DNA from: Bradyrhizobium sp. C9 | GTDB taxonomy: Bacteria; Pseudomonadota; Alphaproteobacteria; Rhizobiales; Xanthobacteraceae | Assembly: GCF_002532045.1 (NCBI RefSeq) | Contig: NZ_NWTG01000020.1 | Location: 62,001 to 126,000, forward strand | Direction: 5' to 3' | DNA length: 64,000 bases | In this document: one piece after another, positions 9,549 to 17,539 of the stretch | Layout of the letters: the number at the start of each line of letters is the position of its first letter | Position numbering within the stretch: the first letter of the stretch is position 1 | The notes under the pieces: model-generated | Databases searched by the model: none | What the model was told of the DNA's origin: nothing | The model's input: the letters and a program-made list of their open reading frames with translations, nothing else | Position numbers and translations under genes: made by a program

Positions 9549-9656
9549 ATGTCGCAAGAGAACGATCGGAACCCCTACTCGCTGCCGGCGTGCATTGCGG
9601 TTCTGCTGGTCTTTGGTGCTGCAACCCAGTTCAACGCGCTGGTCGGCTGGCTCTGA
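9549..9656 (+). CDS. Small single-helix membrane protein, unknown
   Basis: 35 residues: a polar N-terminus (MSQENDRNPYS) then one hydrophobic helix from about residue 12 to 34. No upstream Shine-Dalgarno of good quality is seen. Assignment as a gene rests on the sharp polar-then-hydrophobic layout and its stand-alone position between two antiporter genes. No function is proposed. Confidence 0.4.
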   Translation: MSQENDRNPYSLPACIAVLLVFGAATQFNALVGWL

Positions 9657-9855
9657 CGGCGCGCCGACGGCAGGTCCGCGAAAAAGCGGCTCGCTTCGGA
9701 ATCGGGCATCGGACGCTATGCCAAACGGTCGCAGTGCGACCGAACAGGGTTGCCCTATACCGGTTGCTGTGCAAAACCCCTCGCGGGTGTCAACTGCAGG
9801 GCGCAGTGACAGGTGTAGCGATGGGTCGGGCCGCCACGCGGAAAGCGCGCGCCCG

Positions 9856-11235
9856 ATGGATCATCGATTACCCACCCAGGACCTCCCGCGAGTTCAACGA
9901 CTTGCCGAGCGGGCGTTCACGACGCTCCAGCGCTTCCTGCACGTCGAAGCTGTGGGCGGCGGCGTGCTGTTGGCCGCAGCGGCGGCGGCGTTGATCTGGG
10001 CCAACTCTGCCTTCGCCGACAGCTACCACGCGCTCTGGCATCAGCACGTCTCGATCGGGTTCGGCGGCTTCGTGATCTCGAGGTCGCTGCATTTCTGGAT
10101 CAACGAAGGGCTGATGACGATCTTCTTCCTCGTCGTCGGCATGGAGATTCGGCGCGAAATCCATGAGGGCGCGCTGAGCAGATTCGACCAGGCAATCCTG
10201 CCCGTGATCGCCGCGGCCGGCGGCGTCATCGTCCCTGCCCTGATTTACTCTGGCCTGAACCTCGATCCTGTGCGCGGTCGGGGCTGGGCGGTCCCCACGG
10301 CAACGGACATCGCTTTTGCAGTAGGGGCGCTCGCGCTGCTGGGTCGATCGATCCCGGTCAATTTAAGAGTGTTCCTGCTCGCACTCGCGATCATCGACGA
10401 CGTCATCGCGGTGCTGATCATCGCCCTTGTCTACAGCGGCGGACTGGCGCCGGCTGGATTTGTTGTGGCGGCGCTGGGCATGCTGATGGTGTTCGGGCTG
10501 CAACGGATCGGCATCGGCTCCGCCCTCGCCTACGTTCCGCCGGGCGCGTTGGTCTGGACCGGGCTTCTGATGACCGGGGCGCATCCGACCCTTGCCGGCG
10601 TCGTGCTCGGTCTGATGACCCCAGTGCGCTCAATGCCGCTGCGGGAGTCGCCGCTGCAAATGGTCTCGCGCGTGGTTGCCGAGTTGCGCGACAACGATGC
10701 GGCATGGAAGGACACCCATCGCCTCAGGTCGCGGCGCCGTGCGCTCCATATCGCGCGCCGCGAGATGTTGCCGCCCGTCGTGCGCGTGCAAACGGCGCTG
10801 CATGGCTGGGTCGCCTTCGGCATCATGCCCCTGTTCGCGTTGGCGAACGCCGGCATCACCCTGACAACGACCGATCTCACCGCCGGAGCCCAGTCTGTGA
10901 TGATGGGCGTCGGGCTTGCACTTGTCCTGGGAAAACCGGTCGGTGTGATCGGCGCGACTTGGCTTGCGGTCAAATTGGGGCGCTGTCGGCTGGCACCCGG
11001 CCTCTCATGGAGCGGCGTCTGCCTCATCGGCCTGCTTGCCGGAATCGGTTTCACGATGTCGATCTTCATCGCCATGCTGGCTTTCACGGACGAAGCACTG
11101 CTGAACGCGGCCAAGCTCGGCGTGCTCCTCGGCTCGCTCGCCGCCGCCATGCTCGGGCTCGGCTGGGGCGCCGTATACGTTCGACGTCTGCCTGGAAAGC
11201 GTCAGTCGGACCTCGCGAAGGGCGAGCAGGCGTGA
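9856..11235 (+). CDS. nhaA: Na+/H+ antiporter NhaA
   Basis: 459 residues, longer than the 388 of E. coli NhaA because of N- and C-terminal extensions and a longer loop around residues 255-300. The inner-membrane protein exchanges two protons for one Na+ and protects against sodium and alkali. Diagnostic segments are VPTATDIAFAVGALALLG and LALAIIDDVIAV with the ion-binding pair Asp181/Asp182, plus GIMPLFALANAGI and GIGFTMSIFIA near the C-terminus. The ATG at 9856 is favoured because it begins just before the conserved FTTLQRFL..EAVGGG helix; the 199 bases upstream hold no gene. Confidence 0.95.
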   Translation: MDHRLPTQDLPRVQRLAERAFTTLQRFLHVEAVGGGVLLAAAAAALIWANSAFADSYHALWHQHVSIGFGGFVISRSLHFWINEGLMTIFFLVVGMEIRREIHEGALSRFDQAILPVIAAAGGVIVPALIYSGLNLDPVRGRGWAVPTATDIAFAVGALALLGRSIPVNLRVFLLALAIIDDVIAVLIIALVYSGGLAPAGFVVAALGMLMVFGLQRIGIGSALAYVPPGALVWTGLLMTGAHPTLAGVVLGLMTPVRSMPLRESPLQMVSRVVAELRDNDAAWKDTHRLRSRRRALHIARREMLPPVVRVQTALHGWVAFGIMPLFALANAGITLTTTDLTAGAQSVMMGVGLALVLGKPVGVIGATWLAVKLGRCRLAPGLSWSGVCLIGLLAGIGFTMSIFIAMLAFTDEALLNAAKLGVLLGSLAAAMLGLGWGAVYVRRLPGKRQSDLAKGEQA

Positions 11236-11441
11236 TGCACATCGCCTGATCCTCTTCCCGCCGCTCGCACGGCGGCGGTGGCCCGGCCGAAGGCGCAGAT
11301 GTCCATGAACCAGCTCCCGGAAAAGTGGAATCTGCGTTGCTGCAACGCACAAACAACCTTGCCTCAAACTTGTGGAAAAGCGAGACAAATCCGTTGACAT
11401 TGCTAAACTCCATTCGCCGTAACAACTTATGGAGCGTTCGC

Positions 11442-11876
11442 ATGAGTGTTAGTGCAGAAGTCCTCGCCCGCGCCCCGTTGGAAACCACGGAGGGCGACAT
11501 CGACACGATCGGTTCGCATCGGCCACGCGGCAACGTTCGGCCGCTCTCAGCGATGCCGGACTATGTCGAGCACCGCAACGGCGTCAACGAGGTGGGCAAA
11601 CTGTCTGCCGAGGCGGTCGTGCGCGAATACGAAGCAGCGGTGAAAGAGATCGAGGCCCTTGGATCTGAATTGCAATTGGCTGCCAAGAACTGCGAGGTCA
11701 TGGTGGCGGGTGTCCATGACATGATCGCGGAAATCAAGGAGTTCGCCGCGGGTTACCGTGATCAGGGCAAGCGTTTCTTCCTCCAGATCGAAGCCGTCTC
11801 GTTGATGACCACGGAGGTCAGGAATACCTGCGAGGCACTCAAGAAGAAGATCGCGACCGACACATTGAGCAACTGA
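11442..11876 (+). CDS. Hypothetical helical protein (phasin-like size)
   Basis: 144 residues, start ATG 11442 behind GGAG. The first 50 residues are polar and Pro/Arg-containing; the rest is predicted helical with heptad-like spacing (VVREYEAAVKEIEALGSELQ, then MIAEIKEFAAGYRDQG). No signal peptide or membrane helix. The layout recalls small helical proteins such as phasins, but no family signature is recognised. TTGACA at 11394-11399 is a possible -35 element, without a convincing -10. It stands alone between nhaA and a minus-strand exported protein. Confidence 0.7.
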   Translation: MSVSAEVLARAPLETTEGDIDTIGSHRPRGNVRPLSAMPDYVEHRNGVNEVGKLSAEAVVREYEAAVKEIEALGSELQLAAKNCEVMVAGVHDMIAEIKEFAAGYRDQGKRFFLQIEAVSLMTTEVRNTCEALKKKIATDTLSN

Positions 11877-11994
11877 TGTTTCGGCTCGGGCACCTTTTGT
11901 GCTCAGCCATCCGTGGATATTCAGCGTTCGTCCTGGTCGTTTGTAAGGTGAATGGCTGCGCTAGTCCGGCGCGGCGGAACCGTTAGTTCTATTC

Positions 11995-12042
11995 AAGACC
12001 AAGTCGTTTGAGATCAAGTCGTTCAAAGATCAGGTCGTTCAA
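11995..12042. repeat. Three 16-base imperfect tandem repeats
   Basis: Units aagaccaagtcgtttg, agatcaagtcgttcaa and agatcaggtcgttcaa follow head to tail in the 258-base gap between two convergent genes. The rest of the gap (11877-12134) shows no gene or clear terminator. Confidence 0.8.
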
Positions 12043-12134
12043 CATCCTGCCCCGCGTCCGCGGGACGTTTGTGCTGCGCTAATCTCTGCGCGCGGCGCGT
12101 CCGCGAACGGGCCGGACCTGCGTCGATGAGCCGT

Positions 12135-12341
12135 TTAGCGCGCGTCAGGCGCACGCTCGGCTGGAGCCAAGGCTGAAATCGGGGACCAGCGGTCGCTAAA
12201 GTCCTTGGCCGGGAGCGCATCCGTGTCGGAGACGACGACGCCTTCGGTCCGCGGCGCGTGCGACCTCATGGTCGCAGCGGTTGCCGTGACAGCCAGCAGG
12301 GCGACGGCGACGAACCCGGTAATCGTTCGATGCTTTGTCAT
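12135..12341 (-). CDS. Small exported or membrane-anchored protein, unknown
   Basis: 68 residues. The ATG at 12341 follows a strong GAGGAGG site at the right distance, which supports a real gene. The N-terminus MTKHRTITGFVAVALLAVTATAATM is a typical signal peptide or anchor; the mature part (SHAPRTEGVVVSDTDAL..) is short and polar. No family recognised. The 250 bases between it and the GlxA gene upstream hold no other gene. Confidence 0.68.
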   Translation of the reverse strand: MTKHRTITGFVAVALLAVTATAATMRSHAPRTEGVVVSDTDALPAKDFSDRWSPISALAPAERAPDAR

Positions 12342-12591
12342 GTGGAACCTCCTCGGGTCCTCAACGCCCCACCTAACGTGGGTCACAGGAACCTTCGCGC
12401 CGGTTCATCGGTGCAACGACGGCATGGATCGTGTGAGATCGGACAACGAGCTTGTCCCAAACCCAAATTGCCTCTGCCGGCAACGCCGGCGAATTTGGCG
12501 ACGGTCCCTGGTCGGCGGCTGTGTTCGCTTCGCCGTCGGAATGATCGCCCTTCTCGCCAACAGCGCGCCGGAGTTTCCGCAAGTCGACAGC

Positions 12592-13530
12592 CTACCCCGC
12601 GCGCGATGCCCGGCGCAGCGATTGCGGCGGCTGGCCGAAGGCACGGATGAAGGCGCGGCGCATCCGCTCCGGATCGCGGAAGCCGGTGATCTCGGCGACG
12701 CGCTCGATCGCCTCGCCCGACGACTGCACGCGCTGCCGCGCCACTTCGATCCTCAATCGCTCCACCGCTTTCGATGGTGTGGTGCCGGTCTCTGCGATGA
12801 AGGCGCGGGTGAAATGCCGCGAGCTCATCCCGGCCTTGTCGGCGAGGTCCTCGACCGTCAGCGGCGCGTCGAGATGTTCGCGCGCCCACGCGAGCAGCGG
12901 CCCGAACCGGCCGTTCGGCGCCTTCAATTCCAGCAGCGAGGAAAACTGCGACTGCCCGCCGCTGCGCCGATGGTACAGCACGAGCTGCCGCGCGGTGTTC
13001 TGCGCGACCTCGTCGCCGTAGTCTTCGGTGATCATGGCGAGCGCGAGATCGATGCCCGCGGTGATGCCGGCCGAGCTCCAGATGTTGCCGTCGCGGACGA
13101 AGATCTGGTCCGGCTCGAGCTTGACCTTCGGATAGGTCTTCACGAAATGCGGCGTGCGCTGCCAATGCGTGGTGGCGCGGCGGCCGTCGAGCAGGCCGGC
13201 CTCGGCCAGCACATAGGCGCCCGAGCAGACGCTGGCGACACGGATGCCGCGGCTCGCCATCCGCCGCACGAATGACAGCGTGACAGGACACGTCGCCGGC
13301 GTGCGCACACCGTTGCCGCCCGCGATGATCAGCGTCGTAATCGCCGCCGACGGCTTGAAGCCGCGCGCCAGCATCTCGACGCCGGACGACGAGCGCACCG
13401 GTCCCGCCTTCAGCGCGATCGTCTTGATATCAGGCGGGTTGTTGGCGAAGCGCGCCGCGATCTCGAACGCCGCGATCGGGCCGGCCGCGTCGAGCAGCTG
13501 GAAGTCGGGAAAGATCAGGATGCCGATCAT
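12592..13530 (-). CDS. GlxA-family transcriptional regulator (DJ-1/PfpI domain plus AraC HTH)
   Basis: 312 residues. Residues 1-170 form a class-I glutamine-amidotransferase-like (DJ-1/PfpI) sensor domain, with SVCSGAYVLAEAGLLDGRRATTHW around the nucleophile-elbow Cys. Residues 215-310 are the double AraC helix-turn-helix (LADKAGMSSRHFTRAFIAETGTTPSKAV, then VAEITGFRDPERMRRAFIRAFG). Such proteins usually activate an adjacent gene. It is divergent, across 145 bases, from a stand-alone DJ-1 protein of isonitrile-hydratase type, the most likely target. Confidence 0.93.
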   Translation of the reverse strand: MIGILIFPDFQLLDAAGPIAAFEIAARFANNPPDIKTIALKAGPVRSSSGVEMLARGFKPSAAITTLIIAGGNGVRTPATCPVTLSFVRRMASRGIRVASVCSGAYVLAEAGLLDGRRATTHWQRTPHFVKTYPKVKLEPDQIFVRDGNIWSSAGITAGIDLALAMITEDYGDEVAQNTARQLVLYHRRSGGQSQFSSLLELKAPNGRFGPLLAWAREHLDAPLTVEDLADKAGMSSRHFTRAFIAETGTTPSKAVERLRIEVARQRVQSSGEAIERVAEITGFRDPERMRRAFIRAFGQPPQSLRRASRAG

Positions 13531-13591
13531 CTGCCAAATCCTCGCAATGCCGAATACCGGGAGATGGCATTACGTTGCTAGCGACGCCACG

Positions 13592-13622
13592 TCCGAAAAT
13601 GAGGGAATTACGCCATTTTGGA
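13592..13622. promoter_or_regulatory. Candidate operator in the GlxA/DJ-1 divergent promoter
   Basis: Imperfect inverted repeat tccgaaaatg ... cattttgga (one base inserted in the left arm) 54 bases before the DJ-1 start codon. A second weaker pair, gcaatgcc (13544) and ggcattac (13566), lies nearer the regulator gene. Either could bind the AraC-type regulator; this is inference from position and symmetry. Confidence 0.35.
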
Positions 13623-13675
13623 CAGGAGGCCATCATGGCATCGTGGTTCCGTCAAGCGCTATTTGGAGAGCTCCG

Positions 13676-14362
13676 ATGTCCGAACCCCTGCAGATTGGAT
13701 TGCTCGTCTTTCCGAAGGTGACCCAGCTCGACCTGACCGGCCCGCTGCAGGTGTTCTCCTCGGTCCCCGGCGCCAAGGTGCATCTGATCTGGAAACGCAT
13801 CGAACCCGTTCAGACCGACTCCGTCATGGTCCTGACGCCGACCACGACCTTTGCCGACTGTCCGCAGCTCGACGTGATCTGCGTGCCCGGTGGGTTCGGC
13901 ACCGACGACATGGTCGGCGACGAGGAGATGCTCGCCTTCCTGCGCAAGCAGGCCGAGGGAGCGAAGTACGTTACGTCGGTCTGTACCGGCTCGCTGGTGC
14001 TTGGCGCCGCCGGTCTGCTGAAGGGCTATCGCGCCACCACGCATTGGAGTGCGATCGATTTCCTGTCGGGTTTCGGAGCCATCCCGACCAAGACGCGCGT
14101 CTGCGTCGACCGCAACCGCTTCACCGGCGGTGGCGTCACCGCCGGCATCGATTTCGCGCTGACGCTGGTGTCCGAGCTCGTCGATCGCAAGACCGCCGAA
14201 GCAATCCAGCTCAGGCTCGAATACAACCCGGCCCCGCCGTTCAACGCCGGCTCGCCCGATACCGCGCCGGCCGAGATCCTCGCCTTCATGAAGGAGCGGA
14301 TGGGACCGGCACACGCGCGCCGGGGCGAATTGATGAGCCGCGCCGCGGCACGGCTATCCTGA
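13676..14362 (+). CDS. DJ-1/PfpI family protein, isonitrile hydratase (InhA)-like
   Basis: 228 residues, a single DJ-1/PfpI domain. The nucleophile elbow is SVCTGSLVLGAAGLLKGYRATTHW with the Cys near residue 103, and Asp in FPKVTQLDLTGP matches the acidic residue used by isonitrile hydratase, which turns isonitriles into N-formamides. ATG 13676 follows TTGGAGAG. It is read divergently from the GlxA-type regulator, the arrangement known for inhA in pseudomonads. Assignment to that exact reaction is inference; other DJ-1 activities are possible. Confidence 0.85.
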   Translation: MSEPLQIGLLVFPKVTQLDLTGPLQVFSSVPGAKVHLIWKRIEPVQTDSVMVLTPTTTFADCPQLDVICVPGGFGTDDMVGDEEMLAFLRKQAEGAKYVTSVCTGSLVLGAAGLLKGYRATTHWSAIDFLSGFGAIPTKTRVCVDRNRFTGGGVTAGIDFALTLVSELVDRKTAEAIQLRLEYNPAPPFNAGSPDTAPAEILAFMKERMGPAHARRGELMSRAAARLS

Positions 14363-14369
14363 CCCGATC

Positions 14370-14422
14370 GTGAGACAAAGAAAAAGGCCGCCCGGTTTCC
14401 CGAGCGGCCCTTCCTGTCTCAC
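14370..14422 (-). terminator. Compound hairpin terminator, oriented for the minus strand
   Basis: Inner stem ggccgcccgg/ccgagcggcc closed by an outer perfect pair gtgagaca/tgtctcac. On the minus strand the inner stem is followed by TTTTTCTTTG, a good rho-independent signal; on the plus strand there is only a weak T run, though it may also end the DJ-1 transcript. Confidence 0.7.
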
Positions 14423-14738
14423 GGCAGCCTCACATTTGCGGGCGATTTCCGGACGTCTGCACCGGGGGCCTATCTCCCGGCCGCATCCAACTCGGAGGCC
14501 GCTGCTCATCGGGACAGTCGCGATCTGGAGCCCGATCCGACGCGATGGTTTCCCATCTCCGTAAGATGGCTTCATTGAGCCGCGAAGGCGCGCTCAGCGC
14601 AAGCGGACAGCATCGGATGTGGCCCACCTGTCCCCGCTGTTACCGTTGTCCACAGGCACGCACTCCCGTTGCAACGGGCGCGTGCGCTGCACGCGCGGCG
14701 TTACGCACGCGCGCGGCAGAAACAACAATGCGTGAAGC
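14423..14738. other. 316-base stretch without a recognisable gene
   Basis: Between the minus-strand terminator and the NDUFA12 stop codon. No reading frame has protein-like composition and no known RNA motif is recognised. Short self-complementary runs occur (cgttgcaacg; the cgcgtgcgctgcacgcgcg region near 14690). Because the terminator at its left end points leftward, the strip may be the 3' untranslated part of the NDUFA12 transcript or hold a small RNA. Confidence 0.5.
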
Positions 14739-15149
14739 TCAGCTCCCCGGCGTCCAGGCGTGATAGTCGCCGGTCGCCTTGGGGCGGCGGCCGCTCGCCA
14801 GCGTCGAGCCGGACGGACGGTAGGCCTGCGCGGTGCCGGTCATGTTCGGCAGATGCGGCTTTTCCCATTCCCGCGGCGCGTACTTGTCCTCGGTCGGGGG
14901 CACATCAACCGTGTGATGCAGCCAGCCGTGCCAGCCGGCCGGGATCCGGGACGCTTCGGCATAGCCGTTGTAGATCACCCAGCGGCGCTCGAAATGCAGC
15001 GTCGGGTCGATCTCGCCGCCCTTGGTCCGGTAGTAGCGATTGCCCTGCTCGTCCTCGCCGACCAGCTCGCCGTAGCGCGAGGTCCAGAATTGCGTGCCAA
15101 AGGTCTGGCCGTTCCACCAGGTGAAGAATTTCAGCAGGAATTGTTTCAT
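14739..15149 (-). CDS. NADH:ubiquinone oxidoreductase accessory subunit NDUFA12-like
   Basis: 136 residues, start ATG 15149 (MKQFLLKFFTWWNGQTFGTQ). It is the alphaproteobacterial ortholog of the complex I accessory subunit NDUFA12/B17.2, a peripheral protein on the cytoplasmic side of the enzyme. Family phrases are GELVGEDEQGNRYY, ERRWVIYNGYAEASRIP and GWLHHTVDVPP. It is monocistronic here; the nuo operon is not in the window, as is usual in rhizobia. A minus-strand terminator lies about 320 bases beyond its stop. Confidence 0.93.
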   Translation of the reverse strand: MKQFLLKFFTWWNGQTFGTQFWTSRYGELVGEDEQGNRYYRTKGGEIDPTLHFERRWVIYNGYAEASRIPAGWHGWLHHTVDVPPTEDKYAPREWEKPHLPNMTGTAQAYRPSGSTLASGRRPKATGDYHAWTPGS

Positions 15150-15338
15150 GCGTGGGCCGGTCGTCGGTTCGAGGCAGTTCGGCTCTGATGCCACCTGAAT
15201 CTCCAAATGTCCAGCCGCCGCCAAGGTAGCCCGACACTCCCGAAGAGACCGGCTTGCAGGCCCTTTGGCGACCAAATGACGCGGTCACGAGGAGTTTTGT
15301 TCACCTGCCATACATGCGCCGCCGGTCAAGCAAAGATG

Positions 15339-15418
15339 ACGGACAATCAATGTGGAACGCGGGAACGTCCGACCGCAGAGTTGGTTAGACACCGCAGAGT
15401 TGGTTAGACATTGTCCGT
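15339..15418. promoter_or_regulatory. Tandem 19-base repeat enclosed by a 9-base inverted repeat
   Basis: accgcagagttggttagac occurs twice head to tail (15372-15390, 15391-15409). Outside it lie acggacaat (15339-15347) and its exact complement attgtccgt (15410-15418). The whole ends 16 bases before the BA14K start codon, so it sits in the promoter or 5' leader and could be an operator or an RNA stem. Confidence 0.6.
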
Positions 15419-15434
15419 TTTGATGGAGTCCAAA

Positions 15435-15986
15435 ATGATCAATATGAAGGTTCTGAGCACCGCCGCGGCGCTGGCGCTTGCGCTGCCGTTGGCTGTGGCG
15501 CCGACCGTCTCGTTCGCCCAGTCTGCCGCACAGATGGGCGCGATGGGCGGTGGCGGTGGTGCGCGCGGCGGCGGTGGCGGCGGTGGCCATGTCGGCGGCG
15601 GCGGTGCCATGGGCGGTGGCGGCGGCTGGCATGGCGGTGGTGGTGGCGGCGGCGGCCACTGGGCCGGTGGTGGCGGCGGCGGTGGTTGGCGCGGCGGTGG
15701 CGGCGGCTGGCATGGCGGCTATCACCGTGGCGGCGGCTTCTGGCCGGGCGCGGTTGCCGGTGCAGTCGTCGGCGGAGCGCTCGCCTCGGGCGCGTATTAC
15801 GGCGGCTATGGCCCCGGATACGGCTACTATGACGACAGCTACGGCTATTACGACGACAGCGCGCCTGTCGCCGTCGAGGCCGCGCCGGGCGGCGATGCGA
15901 GCTACTGCGCGCAGCGCTACAGGTCCTACGATCCGGCCTCGGGCACCTATCTCGGCTTTGACGGCCTGCGGCACCCCTGCCCGTAA
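15435..15986 (+). CDS. Secreted glycine-rich BA14K-family protein
   Basis: 183 residues; ATG 15435 has GGAG seven bases upstream. A signal peptide (..LSTAAALALALPLAVAPTVSFA) is followed by about 70 residues of Gly/His/Trp-rich low-complexity repeats (GGGGGWHGGG style), a hydrophobic stretch (WPGAVAGAVVGGALASG), a Tyr/Gly run and the C-terminal BA14K signature SYCAQRYRSYDPASGTYLG ending RHPCP. BA14K was described in Brucella as an immunoreactive, lectin-like envelope protein; in rhizobia the role is unknown. A textbook terminator follows. Confidence 0.92.
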   Translation: MINMKVLSTAAALALALPLAVAPTVSFAQSAAQMGAMGGGGGARGGGGGGGHVGGGGAMGGGGGWHGGGGGGGGHWAGGGGGGGWRGGGGGWHGGYHRGGGFWPGAVAGAVVGGALASGAYYGGYGPGYGYYDDSYGYYDDSAPVAVEAAPGGDASYCAQRYRSYDPASGTYLGFDGLRHPCP

Positions 15987-16012
15987 TCACGGGTTGAATG
16001 CTTGAGCTTGCG

Positions 16013-16039
16013 AAGGGCGGCGGCAACGCCGCCCTTTTT
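16013..16039 (+). terminator. Rho-independent terminator of the BA14K gene
   Basis: Perfect stem aagggcggc/gccgccctt with loop ggcaac, then a run of five T. Its T run touches the stop codon of the convergent EamA gene. Confidence 0.9.
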
Positions 16040-16935
16040 CATGTCCGGAGCGCCACCGCGACGGCCGCGAACGTCACCACCAGCGCGGCGATATCACTCG
16101 TGCTGAGCGGCTCGCGCAGCATGGCGGCGGCCGCCAGCACGCCGACCACAGGCACCAGCAGCGTGCCGATCGACGCGGTCGCCGCCGGCAGCCGCTCCAG
16201 CGCCGCGAACCAGCAGACATAGCAAAGGCAGAACTGGATCAGCGTCATGTAGACCATCGACGCCCAGCCGAGTTGCGATAGCGCGGCAAGCTGCGGCTGC
16301 TCGATCAGGACGCCGGCGATTGCGATCGGCACGCAGCCGATCGCGAGCTGCCAGGCGGCGAGCGACAGCGGCGGCATTGCGAGCTTGAAGAACTTTGTGA
16401 GCACCGTGCCAAGCCCGACGCAGAGCGCGCCCGCGAGTGCGAACAGCAGACCCGGCAACTTGCCGAGGCTCGCGTCGAGACCGCCACCGCCGATCAGCGC
16501 GGCGATCCCGACCAGCGCCACCGCAAGCGCGAGCGCACGCGGCAACGACACGCGCTCGCCGAGCACCGGCCAGGCCACCAGCGCGACCCACACCGGGATC
16601 GAGATCCCGAGCACGGCCGCCTCGCTGGCCCGCAGCCAGATCAGCGCCAGGCCCATCGACGCGACCCAGCCGCCGATCGACAGCGTCGACACCAGGGCAA
16701 GCCGCAACCACATGCCGTCAGGGACGCGCAGCGTCTGCCCGCGTGCGACCGCCACCAGAGCAAGCGCGATCGCGCCGACCACGCCGCAGAGCCCGCGCGA
16801 CGACAGCGGCGGCCACTCGGTGAGCAGGAACTTCATGATCGGGAAATTGAGACCCCAGCCGGTCGATGCGACCACCAGGAATGCGAGACCGAGCGGTGAC
16901 AGCGGGGCGCGGCCGGCGACTGGAACTACGGTCAT
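16039..16935 (-). CDS. EamA-domain DMT-superfamily transporter (copy 1)
   Basis: 298 residues, ten predicted membrane helices in two EamA repeats. It begins with the typical STGWGLNFPIMKFLL first helix and has AVLGISIPVWVALVAWPVLGER at the end of repeat 1. Members export small metabolites or amino acids; substrate not predictable. It is clearly paralogous to the EamA gene at 19784-20677, sharing GLALIWL-, IPVWVALVAWPVLGER- and TLIQFC-like stretches at matching positions. It is convergent with the BA14K gene and divergent from the response regulator. Confidence 0.9.
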   Translation of the reverse strand: MTVVPVAGRAPLSPLGLAFLVVASTGWGLNFPIMKFLLTEWPPLSSRGLCGVVGAIALALVAVARGQTLRVPDGMWLRLALVSTLSIGGWVASMGLALIWLRASEAAVLGISIPVWVALVAWPVLGERVSLPRALALAVALVGIAALIGGGGLDASLGKLPGLLFALAGALCVGLGTVLTKFFKLAMPPLSLAAWQLAIGCVPIAIAGVLIEQPQLAALSQLGWASMVYMTLIQFCLCYVCWFAALERLPAATASIGTLLVPVVGVLAAAAMLREPLSTSDIAALVVTFAAVAVALRT

Positions 16936-17115
16936 GGACCCGTCGTAATGTAGGCGGACAAATACAAGTGATGGTGTCAGGGCTAGCTGGAAATCTGCTT
17001 GTCAGCAAACAGCATATGCATTCTATGATACAGACTTTCCGTCTAGGTTCCGCCTTAATCGGCAGACGGGCCAAGCGAGTCGCCGGCACGCGAGGCCGCA
17101 GATAGAGGATGCATC

Positions 17116-17520
17116 GTGCCGAGCGTTCTCGTGGTCGATGACGACCCGATGGTGTGCGTTGCCATCGAGGTGTGTTTGCAGCGCCAGGGCTTCGACGTCA
17201 CCGTCGCGGATGGCGGTGAAGCGGGCATGCGCGCGCTGGACAAGGCGTCGTTCGACGTCATGCTGGTCGACGTCTTCATGCCGCATATGCGCGGTTTCGA
17301 GGCGATCCGCATCTTCCACGAGCGCGCGCCCCATATTCCCGTGATCGCGATGTCCGGCTATGCCTTCGCCAACGCCGACCGGGCGCCGGATTTCCTGCGG
17401 ATGACGATCGAGCTCGGCGCGTCGGCCTGCCTGCGCAAGCCGTTTACCCCGCAGGCGCTGGTTGCCGCCGTTAACGAATGTCTTGCGAAGTCCGCTCCTT
17501 CTGCTCGTCTTTCCAAATAA
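17116..17520 (+). CDS. Single-domain response regulator (CheY-like receiver)
   Basis: 134 residues, GTG start at 17116 with GAGG upstream. A single receiver domain: acidic cluster Asp8-Asp9-Asp10 (VVDDDP), phospho-acceptor Asp52 in LVDVFMPH, Ser in AMSGYA and the conserved Lys in LRKPFTP. There is no output domain, so it works through protein contacts or as a phosphate relay. The hybrid histidine kinase gene starts 19 bases downstream, so the two very likely form one operon and pathway. Confidence 0.93.
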   Translation: MPSVLVVDDDPMVCVAIEVCLQRQGFDVTVADGGEAGMRALDKASFDVMLVDVFMPHMRGFEAIRIFHERAPHIPVIAMSGYAFANADRAPDFLRMTIELGASACLRKPFTPQALVAAVNECLAKSAPSARLSK

Positions 17521-17539
17521 TTGCTCGTACTAATCGTCG

